From Agrobacterium fabrum (GTDB taxonomy: Bacteria; Pseudomonadota; Alphaproteobacteria; Rhizobiales; Rhizobiaceae), in the NCBI GenBank assembly GCA_003241215.1, contig QFOL01000030.1:1-23742 (forward strand): a stretch of 23,742 nt of DNA, in the 5' to 3' direction. Below are positions 7,720-16,141 of the stretch, piece by piece (the first letter of the stretch is position 1; every line of letters starts with the position of its first letter). Below the pieces are notes generated by a model, which ran no database searches, was not told the origin of the DNA, and worked only from the letters and a program-made list of their open reading frames with translations. The position numbers and the translations under genes are program-made.

Positions 7720-9285
7720 TTATTCCGCGGCATCGCGGACACTTTCCGCGCGGTCGTTGAGCGGCTGAAGCCATGTATTGCCAGTCCAGCCGTGCTCGTC
7801 GTAGTCACTCATGCAGGTATCGACCAGCGCTTCCATGTCGCGCAGGATCGTGCCCTTTTCCGCCCCCTTGAGCACCTGGAGACGGACGTCTTCGGGCGTA
7901 CCGGCATAGTTCAGTTCATAGAGCGCATGGCGACCGCCGAATTCAGTGCCCGTCGCATCCCAGAGCAGCTTCATGATCTTGATGCGCTCCTTATGGCCCA
8001 TGTCGTTCGAGCCGCGGACATATTGCGCCAGATAACGGTCTATATCCGGGTTGGCGAAATCCTTTGCCGATGACGGAAGGTAGATCAGGCCGGACGCGAT
8101 CGAACGGCGCACGAGATCGATAATGCGCGGATAGGCATCCGACATGAAGGCGCGATAACAAAGCGCGGCCTCGAGGTTCGGAAGCTTCGCGCCGCCCACC
8201 CAGTCGACCGGATTGCGGGCCATCGCATCGTAAAACGCCTTGAACTTGTGGCGCAACGCAATCACCTCGCCGAGCATGGCCTGGTTGCCGCGAAAGGCAT
8301 CGCCGCCGGTGGCGCGCAGCGCCTTAGCCAGCAGCCCGGCAAGGAATTCGAGCTTTACGATGAAGCGTCCGCATCCCTGAAAGCAAAAGCCCTGCATGAA
8401 GCCGGACAAGACCGTGAAGGAGAGGATACGCCGCGCGTCATTGTAGATCAGCACGTCCTCCCAGGGGACGAAGACATTGTCGAGTACGAGGATCGCGTCA
8501 TTTTCATCGAAGCGTGAAGATAGGGGATAGTCGAAAGGCTGACCAAGGCGGTTGGCCGCCTCCTCATAGGAGGTGCGGCAGAACATCTTGACGCCCGGCG
8601 CATTCATCGGCGCGATGAAGGTCAACGACAATGAGGGGTCTTCCGTAACGGTCGCAGAACTTTGCGCCAGCAGATTGTAATGCGTAAGCGCAGAAGAGGT
8701 CGCGACGACCTTGGCGCCGGAGACGTACACGCCGGCATCCGTTTCCTTTGTCACATGAACGAAGACGTCCTTCACATGCTCCGCCGGTTTGTGGCGGTCG
8801 ATCGGCGGATTGACGATGGCATGATTGAGAAAAAGCACCGACTCCTGTGTGCGCTTGTGCCAATTGCGCGCATTATCGGCGTAATCGCCATACCAATCGG
8901 CATTGACGGACAGCGTATTCATCAGCGACGCCTTGTAGTCAGCCGTGCGGCCCATCCAGCCGTAGGACATGCGCGCCCATTCGGTGATCGCGGCCTGCTG
9001 GCCGACGAGATCATCGATGGAAGAGGCATGCTTGAAGAACTTGTGCGTGTAGCCGCCATTGCCGGTGTCGGTGGGCGCGGTCAGTATATCCTTCTTCGCC
9101 GGGTCGTGCAGAGCATCGTAAAGGCGCGCCAGAGACCGAACCGAATTGCGCATCGACGGGTGCGTGGTGACATCGTGAACCCGCTCGCCATTGATGTAGA
9201 CCTCACGGCCGTCGCGCAGCGATTCAATGTATTCAGCGCCGGTAAACGGACGCTTCTTGTCGGAACGGAAATCTTCGGCTTTCAT
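7720..9285 (-). CDS. hpaB: 4-hydroxyphenylacetate 3-monooxygenase, oxygenase component
   Basis: HpaB hydroxylates 4-hydroxyphenylacetate to 3,4-dihydroxyphenylacetate using reduced FAD from HpaC; this is the entry step of the pathway. The 521-residue protein is close in length and sequence to the E. coli enzyme throughout: MKAEDFRSDKKRPFTGAEYI, RMSYGWMGRTADYKA, NHAIVNPPIDRH, DAGVYVSGAKVVATSSALTH, PLSSRFDENDAILVLDNV, SGLIYLPSSAKDF and EFGGRHALYELNYAG. The start at 9285 has AAGGGAGGATTGACC before it. It diverges from hpaA across a 105-bp gap. No HpaR-like palindrome lies in that gap, so HpaA is the likely controller. Other phenols could also be substrates, as is known for this family. Confidence 0.95.
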   Translation of the reverse strand: MKAEDFRSDKKRPFTGAEYIESLRDGREVYINGERVHDVTTHPSMRNSVRSLARLYDALHDPAKKDILTAPTDTGNGGYTHKFFKHASSIDDLVGQQAAITEWARMSYGWMGRTADYKASLMNTLSVNADWYGDYADNARNWHKRTQESVLFLNHAIVNPPIDRHKPAEHVKDVFVHVTKETDAGVYVSGAKVVATSSALTHYNLLAQSSATVTEDPSLSLTFIAPMNAPGVKMFCRTSYEEAANRLGQPFDYPLSSRFDENDAILVLDNVFVPWEDVLIYNDARRILSFTVLSGFMQGFCFQGCGRFIVKLEFLAGLLAKALRATGGDAFRGNQAMLGEVIALRHKFKAFYDAMARNPVDWVGGAKLPNLEAALCYRAFMSDAYPRIIDLVRRSIASGLIYLPSSAKDFANPDIDRYLAQYVRGSNDMGHKERIKIMKLLWDATGTEFGGRHALYELNYAGTPEDVRLQVLKGAEKGTILRDMEALVDTCMSDYDEHGWTGNTWLQPLNDRAESVRDAAE

Positions 9286-9390
9286 GGTCAATCCTCCCTT
9301 GACGTTGATCAAAGACTAACCCTTGCCAGCGCGCCCAGCCATGGACAGAATGGCAAAAACGATTGTACTTTTTTCGACGGGGGGCCTTCC
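9286..9390. promoter_or_regulatory. Divergent control region hpaB / hpaA
   Basis: This 105-bp gap must hold the promoters of hpaBC (minus) and hpaA (plus). A TTGATCAA palindrome at 9305-9312 and a T-rich stretch at 9365-9375 are visible. No convincing -35/-10 pair was found, which fits an activator-dependent promoter. Confidence 0.4.
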
Positions 9391-10245
9391 ATGGCAGTGC
9401 CAAGCTTCTTCATTTACGGCGAACCGGACAAACCGCTCGACATAGGCTTCATGCACGCGGAAACCATCATGGAACGCAGGCAGATTCACTACGGTCACGT
9501 CGATGCGCACAAGCATGACCGCATGGCCCAGATAACGCTCTGGACCAGCGGGCATGGCACCTATTTTATCGAGGATCAGCAATTGGATTTTATTGCACCG
9601 GCTGTCAGCTTCGTTCCGAGCGGCGTGGTGCATGGTTTTACCGTCGCTGCCGACACATCCGATGCGCTCGTCGCGTCGGTGGCGGATAGCGCCCTACCCC
9701 CGATCTCCGCCCTTTCGACACTGAGTTTCGACAGGCCGGTCATGGTGCGCGGGCATGCCGAAAATCCGATCTGGCAGCGGCTCCACACCATCATGGAACG
9801 GATCCACAACGATTACAGGCAGGGCATGATGAATGCCCTTTCGGCGCTCGTGGCCGTCGCCTGCAACGACATTGCCAGTCTAGCCAGCACCAGCGATGCG
9901 CCAGCGCATGGCGGAAACGATCTCGCCCAATCATTTCGCCGGCTGGTCGATGGCCACTTTCGGGAGAATTGGCCAGTGGAAGGCTATGTCGCGGCCTTGG
10001 GCACCACGCCGCACCTGCTATCCAAGGCCTGCCGTCAGGCTTATGGCCTTTCCGTCAAGACGTTCATCGATGAACGCCGCCTGCTGGAAGCGAAGCGACT
10101 TCTGCTTTTCACCGTCCGCTCGGTCGAAGATGTGGCGTACGAAATCGGCTTTCACGATCCCGCCTATTTCTCACGCTTCTTCCGGCAACGCACCGGAGAG
10201 CCACCGGGTGAATGGCGCGGCGCGCAGACAAACAGGCCGGCGTGA
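9391..10245 (+). CDS. hpaA: AraC-family regulator of 4-hydroxyphenylacetate hydroxylase genes
   Basis: HpaA proteins activate hpaBC in response to 4-HPA. The 284-residue protein has an N-terminal cupin-like sensor half (HAHKHD-type segment VDAHKHDRMAQITLW at about residues 36-50, then GHGTYFIEDQQLDF) and a C-terminal AraC double helix-turn-helix (about residues 190-280) with TTPHLLSKACRQAYGLSVK, RRLLEAKRLLLF and VAYEIGFHDPAYFSRFFRQ. The start at 9391 (MAVPSFFIYGE) was chosen because a G-rich stretch precedes it and because the upstream extension is antisense to hpaB. It is divergent from hpaB, the usual arrangement for a local activator. The signal molecule is inferred from the neighbours. 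Confidence 0.88.
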   Translation: MAVPSFFIYGEPDKPLDIGFMHAETIMERRQIHYGHVDAHKHDRMAQITLWTSGHGTYFIEDQQLDFIAPAVSFVPSGVVHGFTVAADTSDALVASVADSALPPISALSTLSFDRPVMVRGHAENPIWQRLHTIMERIHNDYRQGMMNALSALVAVACNDIASLASTSDAPAHGGNDLAQSFRRLVDGHFRENWPVEGYVAALGTTPHLLSKACRQAYGLSVKTFIDERRLLEAKRLLLFTVRSVEDVAYEIGFHDPAYFSRFFRQRTGEPPGEWRGAQTNRPA

Positions 10246-10257
10246 TTCTTGTAACCC

Positions 10258-10395
10258 TCAATGCCGAAGTCGACTCCGACGCCAGATCGCCACCGACATC
10301 TGGCCCACGACCGCTCCCGTCGAGGGATTGATGATATTGGCGTGGCGCGGCGCTTCCTCGGGTTGTCCGGCGGTAATCAGCTTGAAAAGCTGCAT
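10258..10395 (-). pseudogene. Remnant of an aldehyde dehydrogenase N-terminus
   Basis: A 45-codon frame starts at 10395 with a strong ribosome binding site (GGAGGAAACAG). It contains ANIINPSTGAVVGQMSVA, the NPxTG element typical of aldehyde dehydrogenase N-termini, preceded by MQLFKLITAGQPEE. After about 36 residues the similarity ends and the frame stops at 10258, 12 bp from the hpaA stop. No catalytic part is present. It looks like the 5' end of a gene lost by deletion; a functional micropeptide cannot be excluded. Confidence 0.5.
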
Positions 10396-10587
10396 CTGTT
10401 TCCTCCAAGCGACGATGGAGCCGAATAGTGGAAGGCGAAGCGGTGGATGTCTTGGAGAGAGGCGCAGTGGAGCTGGACTTAAACGCGACTGCAACGGCGC
10501 GCTATTGCACCTATTTCGATGGGTTTCTTTGAGGAAACCGTCACCAATGGTAGAGAAACGCTTGCGATTCAGGGCAGAATGAAACAA
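10396..10587. other. Intergenic stretch between the dehydrogenase relic and hpaR
   Basis: No gene is supported here. The only visible structure is an inverted repeat, GGTTTC-TTTGAG-GAAACC (10522-10539). A weak TTGCGA (10562-10567) and CAATGA (10585-10590), 17 bp apart, could be the hpaR promoter. Confidence 0.35.
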
Positions 10588-10599
10588 TGAACGTGTTAA
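10588..10599. promoter_or_regulatory. HpaR-like operator upstream of hpaR
   Basis: TGAACGTGTTAA differs at two positions from the perfect palindrome TTAACATGTTAA at the hpaF promoter. It lies 30 bp before the hpaR ATG, where autoregulation would be expected of a MarR-type repressor. Confidence 0.5.
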
Positions 10600-10629
10600 C
10601 GGCTTTTGCCGGGAGCCTTGGAGAGAGAC

Positions 10630-11139
10630 ATGCCGAACGAAGCCTTGACGAAGCAAGAGGAAACGAGCGTGACGCAAGGCGCGACCACGCCGCCTGCGAC
10701 ACGCCGTTCACTGCCGATTGCCTTGCTGCGCGCCCGTGAAGCGGTGATGAGCCATTTCCGCCCCATGCTGGCGCAACACGACGTAACGGAGCAACAATGG
10801 CGCGTTATCCGCGTTCTGCATGAAGCAGGCACGCTCGACGCTTCCGAAGTCGCCGAGCGCGCCTTTATTCTTGCACCCAGTCTCACCCGCATGATCCGGT
10901 CGCTTGAGGAGCGCGGCTTCATTTCCAAGCACAAGGACAAAGGCGACGGCCGCCGCGTTCTTTTGACGATTGCCCCGGCCGGTGAAACCATCATTCGGGA
11001 GGTTCTGCCCGACAGCCGCAAGATCTACGAGAATCTCGAAGCTCACTACGGCAGGGAGCGACTGGAGATACTGCTTGACCTGCTGGACGAACTCGCTTCG
11101 TTCCGCAACGAAGCGGGTTCGTCCCTGTCTGATGAATAA
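10630..11139 (+). CDS. hpaR: MarR-family repressor of the homoprotocatechuate operon
   Basis: HpaR represses the meta-cleavage operon until 4-HPA or homoprotocatechuate is present. The 169-residue protein shows the family-specific opening SLPIALLRAREAVMSHFRPML and EQQWRVIRVLHEAG, then the winged helix: DASEVAERAFILAPSLTRMIRSLEERGFISKHKDKGDGRRVLLTIAPAG (about residues 72-120), including the DxRR wing. The ATG at 10630 (MPNEALTKQEE) has GGAGAGAGAC upstream and is preferred to a TTG at 10606. An HpaR-like palindrome lies 30 bp upstream. It is transcribed alone, away from the hpa genes and convergent with the liv operon. Confidence 0.92.
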   Translation: MPNEALTKQEETSVTQGATTPPATRRSLPIALLRAREAVMSHFRPMLAQHDVTEQQWRVIRVLHEAGTLDASEVAERAFILAPSLTRMIRSLEERGFISKHKDKGDGRRVLLTIAPAGETIIREVLPDSRKIYENLEAHYGRERLEILLDLLDELASFRNEAGSSLSDE

Positions 11140-11194
11140 ACTCGGGCTGCCGGCGGGCGCCTGCCGCCATGCCGCGTTGATCCAGACAAAATAA

Positions 11195-11206
11195 TAAACA
11201 TGTTAA
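11195..11206. promoter_or_regulatory. Fourth copy of the TTAACATGTTAA-type palindrome
   Basis: TAAACATGTTAA, one mismatch from the hpaF operator, lies between the convergent ends of hpaR and livF, 56 bp after the hpaR stop. No gene starts next to it. It may be an auxiliary site or a promoter relic. Confidence 0.4.
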
Positions 11207-11220
11207 ATACATGATGGGGC

Positions 11221-11256
11221 AAACAAAAAGCCCGCGCCTTTCGAGAGCGCGGGCTT
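11221..11256 (-). terminator. Rho-independent terminator of the liv operon
   Basis: On the minus strand GCCCGCGC (11247-11254) pairs with GCGCGGGC (11230-11237) across a 9-nt loop and is followed at once by TTTTTGTTT. It lies 21 bp after the livF stop. On the plus strand the U-tract is weak, so it ends hpaR transcripts less well. Confidence 0.9.
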
Positions 11257-11276
11257 CTGCTTCATGGAGCACGATC

Positions 11277-12002
11277 TCAGTGCTTTTTCACACCCAGATA
11301 GGTTTCGACAATGTGCCTGTCATCCGCCAGATCGGCAGCAGGACCCTCCATGGCGACCGTTCCGGATTCCAGAACATAACCATAATCGGCGATCTGGAGC
11401 GCCGCGCGGGCATTCTGTTCGACGATCAGAATCGAAACGCCTGTTTCCCGCAATTGGCGGACCTTTTCGAGCACCTCCTTGACGATGAGGGGCGCAAGAC
11501 CAAGGCTTGGCTCGTCCAGCATCAGAAGCTTCGGCCGTGACATCAGCGCACGTGCAATCGCCAGCATCTGCCGCTCACCGCCCGAAAGCGTATTTGCCAC
11601 CTGATGCTTGCGCTCCAGAAGACGCGGAAACTGCTTGTACGCCTCCTCCAGATCACGCTCGCGGCTACCGTCCCGCACCTTGCGGCGGCTGTACCCTCCC
11701 AGAACCAGATTGTCGGCCACACTCATCTGGCCGAAAAGCTCACGTTTTTCGGCCACGAGGCAAAGCCCCGCTCCAAGCCGATCCTCTACCGGTGTCGCGG
11801 AGATATCCCGCCCGCCGAGAGTAATTGTCCCCTTGGCGGGTTGCAGCCCCATGATGGCATTGAGCAGCGTTGTCTTGCCGGCTCCGTTGGGGCCAATTAC
11901 GGTGACGATGGAGCCGGCCTTCACCTGAAGGTCCAGGCCCGGAATAACCTCAGCCTTGCCATAACCGGTGGAGAGGTTCTTGACTTCGAGCAGGGCGGTC
12001 AT
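11277..12002 (-). CDS. livF: Branched-chain-type ABC transporter ATP-binding protein LivF
   Basis: This is one of the two ATPase subunits that power uptake by the LivKHMGF-type importer. The 241-residue protein has Walker A GPNGAGKTT (37-45), signature LSGGERQ (139-145), Walker B LLMLDEPSLG (159-168) and the LivF-like ending VAMEGPAADLADDRHIVETYLGV. Its ATG overlaps the stop of the livM-livG fusion by four bases (TCAT on the plus strand at 11999-12002), showing translational coupling. It is the last gene of the operon, followed by a clear terminator. The substrate is not readable from this subunit; see livK. Confidence 0.95.
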   Translation of the reverse strand: MTALLEVKNLSTGYGKAEVIPGLDLQVKAGSIVTVIGPNGAGKTTLLNAIMGLQPAKGTITLGGRDISATPVEDRLGAGLCLVAEKRELFGQMSVADNLVLGGYSRRKVRDGSRERDLEEAYKQFPRLLERKHQVANTLSGGERQMLAIARALMSRPKLLMLDEPSLGLAPLIVKEVLEKVRQLRETGVSILIVEQNARAALQIADYGYVLESGTVAMEGPAADLADDRHIVETYLGVKKH

Positions 12003-13756
12003 GCGTCCACTCCCAGATAGGCCTGCTGCACGCGGCTGTTTTCCTGTATCTCTTCGGGCAGTCCTTCAGCGATCTTCTGCCCGAAATCCACCACCACAAG
12101 GCGATCGACAAGGTTCATGACGAATTCCATGTCGTGTTCGACGATAAGGATCGTCATGCCTTCGGCGCGAAGCTGTCGCAGCACTTCGTCCAGCTTCTGC
12201 TTTTCATGATAACGCAGACCGGCAGCAGGCTCATCCAGCAGCAACACCACAGGATCGGCTGCAAGCGCCCGGGCGATTTCAAGAATGCGCTGCTGGCCGA
12301 GCGCAAGGCTTCCTGCGGGCAGGTGCAGGAACTCGCCAAGACCAACCCTTTCAAGCTGACGCTTGGCATTGGCGAAAATCGCCGCCTCTTCATCGCGATC
12401 AAGCCCGAGAATGGCTGAAAACACGCCGCGACGTCCTCGTAGATGCGCGCCGACGGCTACGTTTTCGAGCACGCTCATATCCCCGCGCAGCATGACGTGC
12501 TGGAAGGTGCGTGCAACGCCGAGCCTGGCAAAAGCCGCTTGCGGACGGTTTTCCATGCGCTCACCGGAAAGCTCGATAGAGCCTTCATTCGGCTTCAGAA
12601 CGCCGGTCAGGAGATTAAACAGGGTAGACTTTCCAGCGCCATTCGGGCCGATAACGCCGAGAATGTGCCCTGCCGTCAGATCAAAGCCCACGCCATTCAC
12701 CGCCGTCAGGCCGCCGAAGCACTTGACCAGCCCATCCACCTTGAGAATTGACGATCCGGTGACCGGTTTCGGCCGGGATGGCAGCGGCGAGGCATCTTCC
12801 TTCACCACGCGCGGCGGTGCTTCCGGCAGCAATCTGGCGATATAAGGCGTCAGTCCGCCGCTCGCTCTTTGCAGGATGAGCACCATCAGCACACCGAAAA
12901 CAATGCCTTCGGCCGCACCGGATGTGCCAATCAGGCCCGGAACGATGTCCTGAAGGCCATCGCGGATAAGAATGAAGATGGCCGAGCCGAGAATACCGCC
13001 CCACAGGCTGGAAGCACCGCCGATAACCGCCATGAACAGGTATTCGATACCGCTATTCAAGCCGAAGGGCGTCGCATTCACGAACTGCACGAGATGCGCG
13101 TAAAGCCAGCCGGAAATACCGGCAAGCACGGCGGCATGGACGAAGATCAGCGTTTTCAGCCCGGCGGTGTCAACACCGAATGCTTCCAGCATGACGACGC
13201 GGCCGCGCAGCGAACGTACCGCCCTGCCGTTACGGCTATCAAGCAGATTACGCACGGAAATGAACGCGCCGGCCACGAAAAGCCAGATCAACCAGGTATA
13301 GGCGGCGCCGGAAAGCGGATGACCGAAGATCGCAATACCCGGCAGGCCGGAAATGCCGTCATGACCGCCAAGCGCCGCGATGTTACCGACGAGGAAGAAC
13401 AGGCTGAGGCTCCATGCAATCGTCGAGAGCGGCAGATAATGGCCGGAAAGCTTCAGTGTCAGAAGACCGATCAGCCAGCCGGAAAATGCAGTTGCGACGA
13501 TAGCCGCAAAGATGGTCAACCACGGCGAAAGGCCGAGATTGGCGGTAAGCCAGGCGGTGGTGTAGGCGCCCACCCCGACGAATGCCGCCTGACCGAACGA
13601 GGTCAAGCCGCCAATGCCGGTCAAAAGCACCAGACCGATGACGACAATCGCCGCCAGACCGATGAAGTTCATCAGCGTGATGTAATAGGCTGGCAGTACG
13701 AGCGGAGTGACAACCGCAAGCGCAACGGGAATGAGAGAAAGGTAACGGGGGTTCAT
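11999..13756 (-). CDS. livM: Fused LivM permease - LivG ATPase of a branched-chain-type ABC importer
   Basis: The 585-residue protein joins a LivM-type permease (about residues 1-310, with about eight hydrophobic segments and the motifs LTSFGQAAFVGVGAYT, GRAVRSLRG and YLFMAVIGGASSLWGGILGS) to a LivG-type ATPase (about 337-585). The link is a proline-rich stretch (PPRVVKEDASPLPSRPKP). The ATPase has Walker A GPNGAGKST (370-378), signature LALGQQR (484-490, divergent from LSGGQ but normal in kind for LivG), Walker B VVLLLDEPAAG (503-513) and the switch His in IVEHDMEF. No stop separates the halves, so it is a true fusion. Its ATG overlaps the livH stop by four bases, as its own stop does the livF start. 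Confidence 0.94.
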   Translation of the reverse strand: MNPRYLSLIPVALAVVTPLVLPAYYITLMNFIGLAAIVVIGLVLLTGIGGLTSFGQAAFVGVGAYTTAWLTANLGLSPWLTIFAAIVATAFSGWLIGLLTLKLSGHYLPLSTIAWSLSLFFLVGNIAALGGHDGISGLPGIAIFGHPLSGAAYTWLIWLFVAGAFISVRNLLDSRNGRAVRSLRGRVVMLEAFGVDTAGLKTLIFVHAAVLAGISGWLYAHLVQFVNATPFGLNSGIEYLFMAVIGGASSLWGGILGSAIFILIRDGLQDIVPGLIGTSGAAEGIVFGVLMVLILQRASGGLTPYIARLLPEAPPRVVKEDASPLPSRPKPVTGSSILKVDGLVKCFGGLTAVNGVGFDLTAGHILGVIGPNGAGKSTLFNLLTGVLKPNEGSIELSGERMENRPQAAFARLGVARTFQHVMLRGDMSVLENVAVGAHLRGRRGVFSAILGLDRDEEAAIFANAKRQLERVGLGEFLHLPAGSLALGQQRILEIARALAADPVVLLLDEPAAGLRYHEKQKLDEVLRQLRAEGMTILIVEHDMEFVMNLVDRLVVVDFGQKIAEGLPEEIQENSRVQQAYLGVDA

Positions 13757-14790
13757 TCGTCGTCCTCCTCGGCATGTGCAGCACCGTAATTACGCCACAG
13801 CAAGACGGGAATGATGAGTGCAAAAACAATGACATCCTTGAAGGCGCTGGCCCAGAAAGACGAATAGGATTCGATGAGGCCGATCAGCAGGGCGCTGCCC
13901 GCGGCCAGCGGATAGGACGCAAGTCCGCCCACGATGGCGGCGATGAACCCCTTGAGACCGATCAGGAAGCCGGTATCGAAATAGATCGTCGTCATCGGAG
14001 CGATCAGCAGGCCGGAAATCGCGCCGATCAAACCCGCCAGAAAGAAGGCGAGCGTGCCGGAGCTTTCCGTGCGAATACCGACGAGGCGCGCACCCGTGCG
14101 GTTGAACGCCGTTGCCCGCAGCGCCTTGCCGATCAGTGTTCGCCCAAAGAAAACCGCCATGACGACAATCAGCGCGGCAGCGACCAGCACGACGAAAATA
14201 GCCTGCGCCTTGATCGGAAAACCCGCGAAGCGAATGACACCGGAAAAGATCGGTGCGGTGCGCACGCCTTCCGCGCCGAAGGCAATGAGGCCGAAACCCA
14301 GCAGGACGAAATGGATCGCCATGGCGACAATCAGCAATACCAGCACCGAAGCATGGGCCAATGGCCGGAAAGCAACGCGGTAGATCATCAGCCCCAATGG
14401 CACGACGATCAGAAGCGTCAGGAACATTCGATACCATGCGCTGGAGGCAAGCGGCACCGTAACCCAAGCCAGTGCGGTGACCGCGAGCGGATAGGCAACG
14501 TAAAAGCATGCGGCGCGCAAGGCCCGGCGATCACGCTCACGGAACCAAGTGTAGAGCTCCATGATCGCCGCCAGCGCGCCGCCCACACAGAGCAGCCAGA
14601 CGGTGCCTGGCACGACGCCGGTTTCGATGGCGGCAAGGCTGAGCGCGGTCAGGGAAACCACCTCCCCTTGCGGTATGAGCATAACGCGCGTCACGGAAAA
14701 GACCATGACCAGCGTCAGCGCCAGCAGGGCGTAGATCGCCCCGTTGATCAAGGCATCCTGCGCAAGCAGAACTGCGATATTGCTGTTCAT
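13753..14790 (-). CDS. livH: Branched-chain-type ABC transporter permease LivH
   Basis: This inner-membrane permease partners the LivM half of the fusion protein. The 345-residue protein is mostly hydrophobic, with the family motifs NGAIYALLALTLVMVFSVTRV, a GEVVSLTALSL stretch, GKALRATAFNRTGARLVGI and LKGFIAAIVGGLASYPLA. It is about 45 residues longer than usual because of an insert near residues 80-130 that includes a charged loop (WFRERDRRALRAA). The start at 14790 (MNSNIAVLLAQDAL) has only a weak ribosome binding site. A 116-bp gap follows livK, and the stop overlaps the fusion gene. Confidence 0.92.
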   Translation of the reverse strand: MNSNIAVLLAQDALINGAIYALLALTLVMVFSVTRVMLIPQGEVVSLTALSLAAIETGVVPGTVWLLCVGGALAAIMELYTWFRERDRRALRAACFYVAYPLAVTALAWVTVPLASSAWYRMFLTLLIVVPLGLMIYRVAFRPLAHASVLVLLIVAMAIHFVLLGFGLIAFGAEGVRTAPIFSGVIRFAGFPIKAQAIFVVLVAAALIVVMAVFFGRTLIGKALRATAFNRTGARLVGIRTESSGTLAFFLAGLIGAISGLLIAPMTTIYFDTGFLIGLKGFIAAIVGGLASYPLAAGSALLIGLIESYSSFWASAFKDVIVFALIIPVLLWRNYGAAHAEEDDE

Positions 14791-14906
14791 CTGTTGGACC
14801 CGTTGGAAAAGGAAGACACGCCCTGCCGTTCCGGCGACTGTCGAAGCCGCCGGCGTCAGGCATCCCGCCGGGCCACGGATGCAGCCCGGTTCTCAGCGAC
14901 AGGAAG

Positions 14907-16070
14907 TCAGTTCTGCTGAACGTAAACCCACTTGCCGTTCTCGATCTTCACCAGAACCTCGGCCCGCTCGTCGGTTCCGTTATGATTGGTCGGGCTCAGG
15001 TTGAAAATGGCCTGGGTGCCGATCAGCTCCGGCGTGGTCTGATAGGCGTCGCGCAACGCGGTACGGAATGCTTCCGTGCCGGGCTTGCCAGCCGGAAGCG
15101 CGCGCGGAATCGCGTTTTCGAGAATGAGATAGGCATCCCAGATGGTTGCTCCGAACAGCGAGCGCGAACCGGCACCATACTTGCCTTCGTAGGCCTTGAT
15201 GTAGTTCAGGGCCACAGGTTTGACCGGATCGTTGTCCGCCAGCTGCTCAGCCACGAGAACGGGCGGCACGGCAAGCATGACGCCGTTCAGGCCATCCTTG
15301 CCGACGCGCAGAACATCGGGGTTGGCCATGCCTTGATTGATGTAAATCGCGCCGTCATAACCCTGGTTGCGCAGTTCGAGCACCGGTGAAACGCCCGGCG
15401 TGCCGGATGCGCCGATCACCACGGCATCAGGCGCGGCGGAAATCACGCTCAACACCTGTGCGGTGACGGAAGTGTCCTTCGAATTGTAGCGCTCGTCGGC
15501 GACGACCGTGATGCCACGCGTATCCGCAACCTTCTTGAATGCACCGATGAAGCTGTCGCCGAAAGCATCGTTGAAACCGATGAAGCCAACGGTCTTGTCG
15601 CCGTCCTTGTCCATCTGGCCGTAAACGCGGGCGGCCATTGCCGGCTCCTCAGGCGCGGTCTTGAACACCCACTGCTTGTTGCCTTCGACCGGGCGGGCGA
15701 TGACGGCGGAACCGGCAGCCGAAACCATCGCCGTTTTACCAGGGCCGACGACTTCAACGACCGCAAGCGAGGTCGGCGTGACGGACGGTCCGAAAATGAT
15801 GTCGACCTTCTCTTCTTCGATCAGCTTCTTGGCGGCGCGCACCGCAGCAGACGGGTCGCTGGCGTCATCGAGAACGATATATCGCACATCCTCGCCGGCG
15901 ACCTTGCGCGGCAGTATATCGATGGTGTTCTTGACCGGAATGCCTAGCGAGGCGGCGGGGCCCGTCAGCGAAAGAATGGCGCCCACCTTGATTTCGGCGA
16001 AGGCCTGCGATGCCATGAATACGGTGGATGCGAGAACGCCGATAAAACCGACATGCGTAAGACGACGCAT
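14907..16070 (-). CDS. livK: Periplasmic substrate-binding protein of a branched-chain-type ABC importer
   Basis: This binds the substrate in the periplasm and delivers it to LivH/LivM. The 387-residue protein has a clear signal peptide, cleaved after about residue 25 (VFMASQAFA/EIKVG), followed by the type I periplasmic binding fold (IKVGAILSLTGPAASLGIP). Homologues carry not only Leu/Ile/Val but also aromatic acids. Context favours an aromatic acid such as 4-HPA: no other uptake gene serves the hpa cluster here, and its promoter holds the same palindrome as the hpaF promoter. GGGAGAAGTTC precedes the ATG. It is the first and probably most expressed gene of the operon; the 116-bp gap to livH could allow differential expression. 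Confidence 0.92.
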   Translation of the reverse strand: MRRLTHVGFIGVLASTVFMASQAFAEIKVGAILSLTGPAASLGIPVKNTIDILPRKVAGEDVRYIVLDDASDPSAAVRAAKKLIEEEKVDIIFGPSVTPTSLAVVEVVGPGKTAMVSAAGSAVIARPVEGNKQWVFKTAPEEPAMAARVYGQMDKDGDKTVGFIGFNDAFGDSFIGAFKKVADTRGITVVADERYNSKDTSVTAQVLSVISAAPDAVVIGASGTPGVSPVLELRNQGYDGAIYINQGMANPDVLRVGKDGLNGVMLAVPPVLVAEQLADNDPVKPVALNYIKAYEGKYGAGSRSLFGATIWDAYLILENAIPRALPAGKPGTEAFRTALRDAYQTTPELIGTQAIFNLSPTNHNGTDERAEVLVKIENGKWVYVQQN

Positions 16071-16141
16071 GAACTTCTCCCTTATTTAGATCCCCTTGCG
16101 GAATCTCCTCAGATCCCGCACGTCCTCCCAGACGCAAAAAT

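Noticed and set aside
8662..9390. N-terminal extension of hpaA giving a 527-residue protein
   Set aside because: The extension is antisense to hpaB, and the AraC homology and usual length fit the start at 9391.
12869..14919. Two long plus-strand frames (12869-13789 and 13774-14919)
   Set aside because: They are antisense to livM-livG and livH and are rich in Gln, Asp, Arg and His, as expected for the complement of hydrophobic coding sequence.
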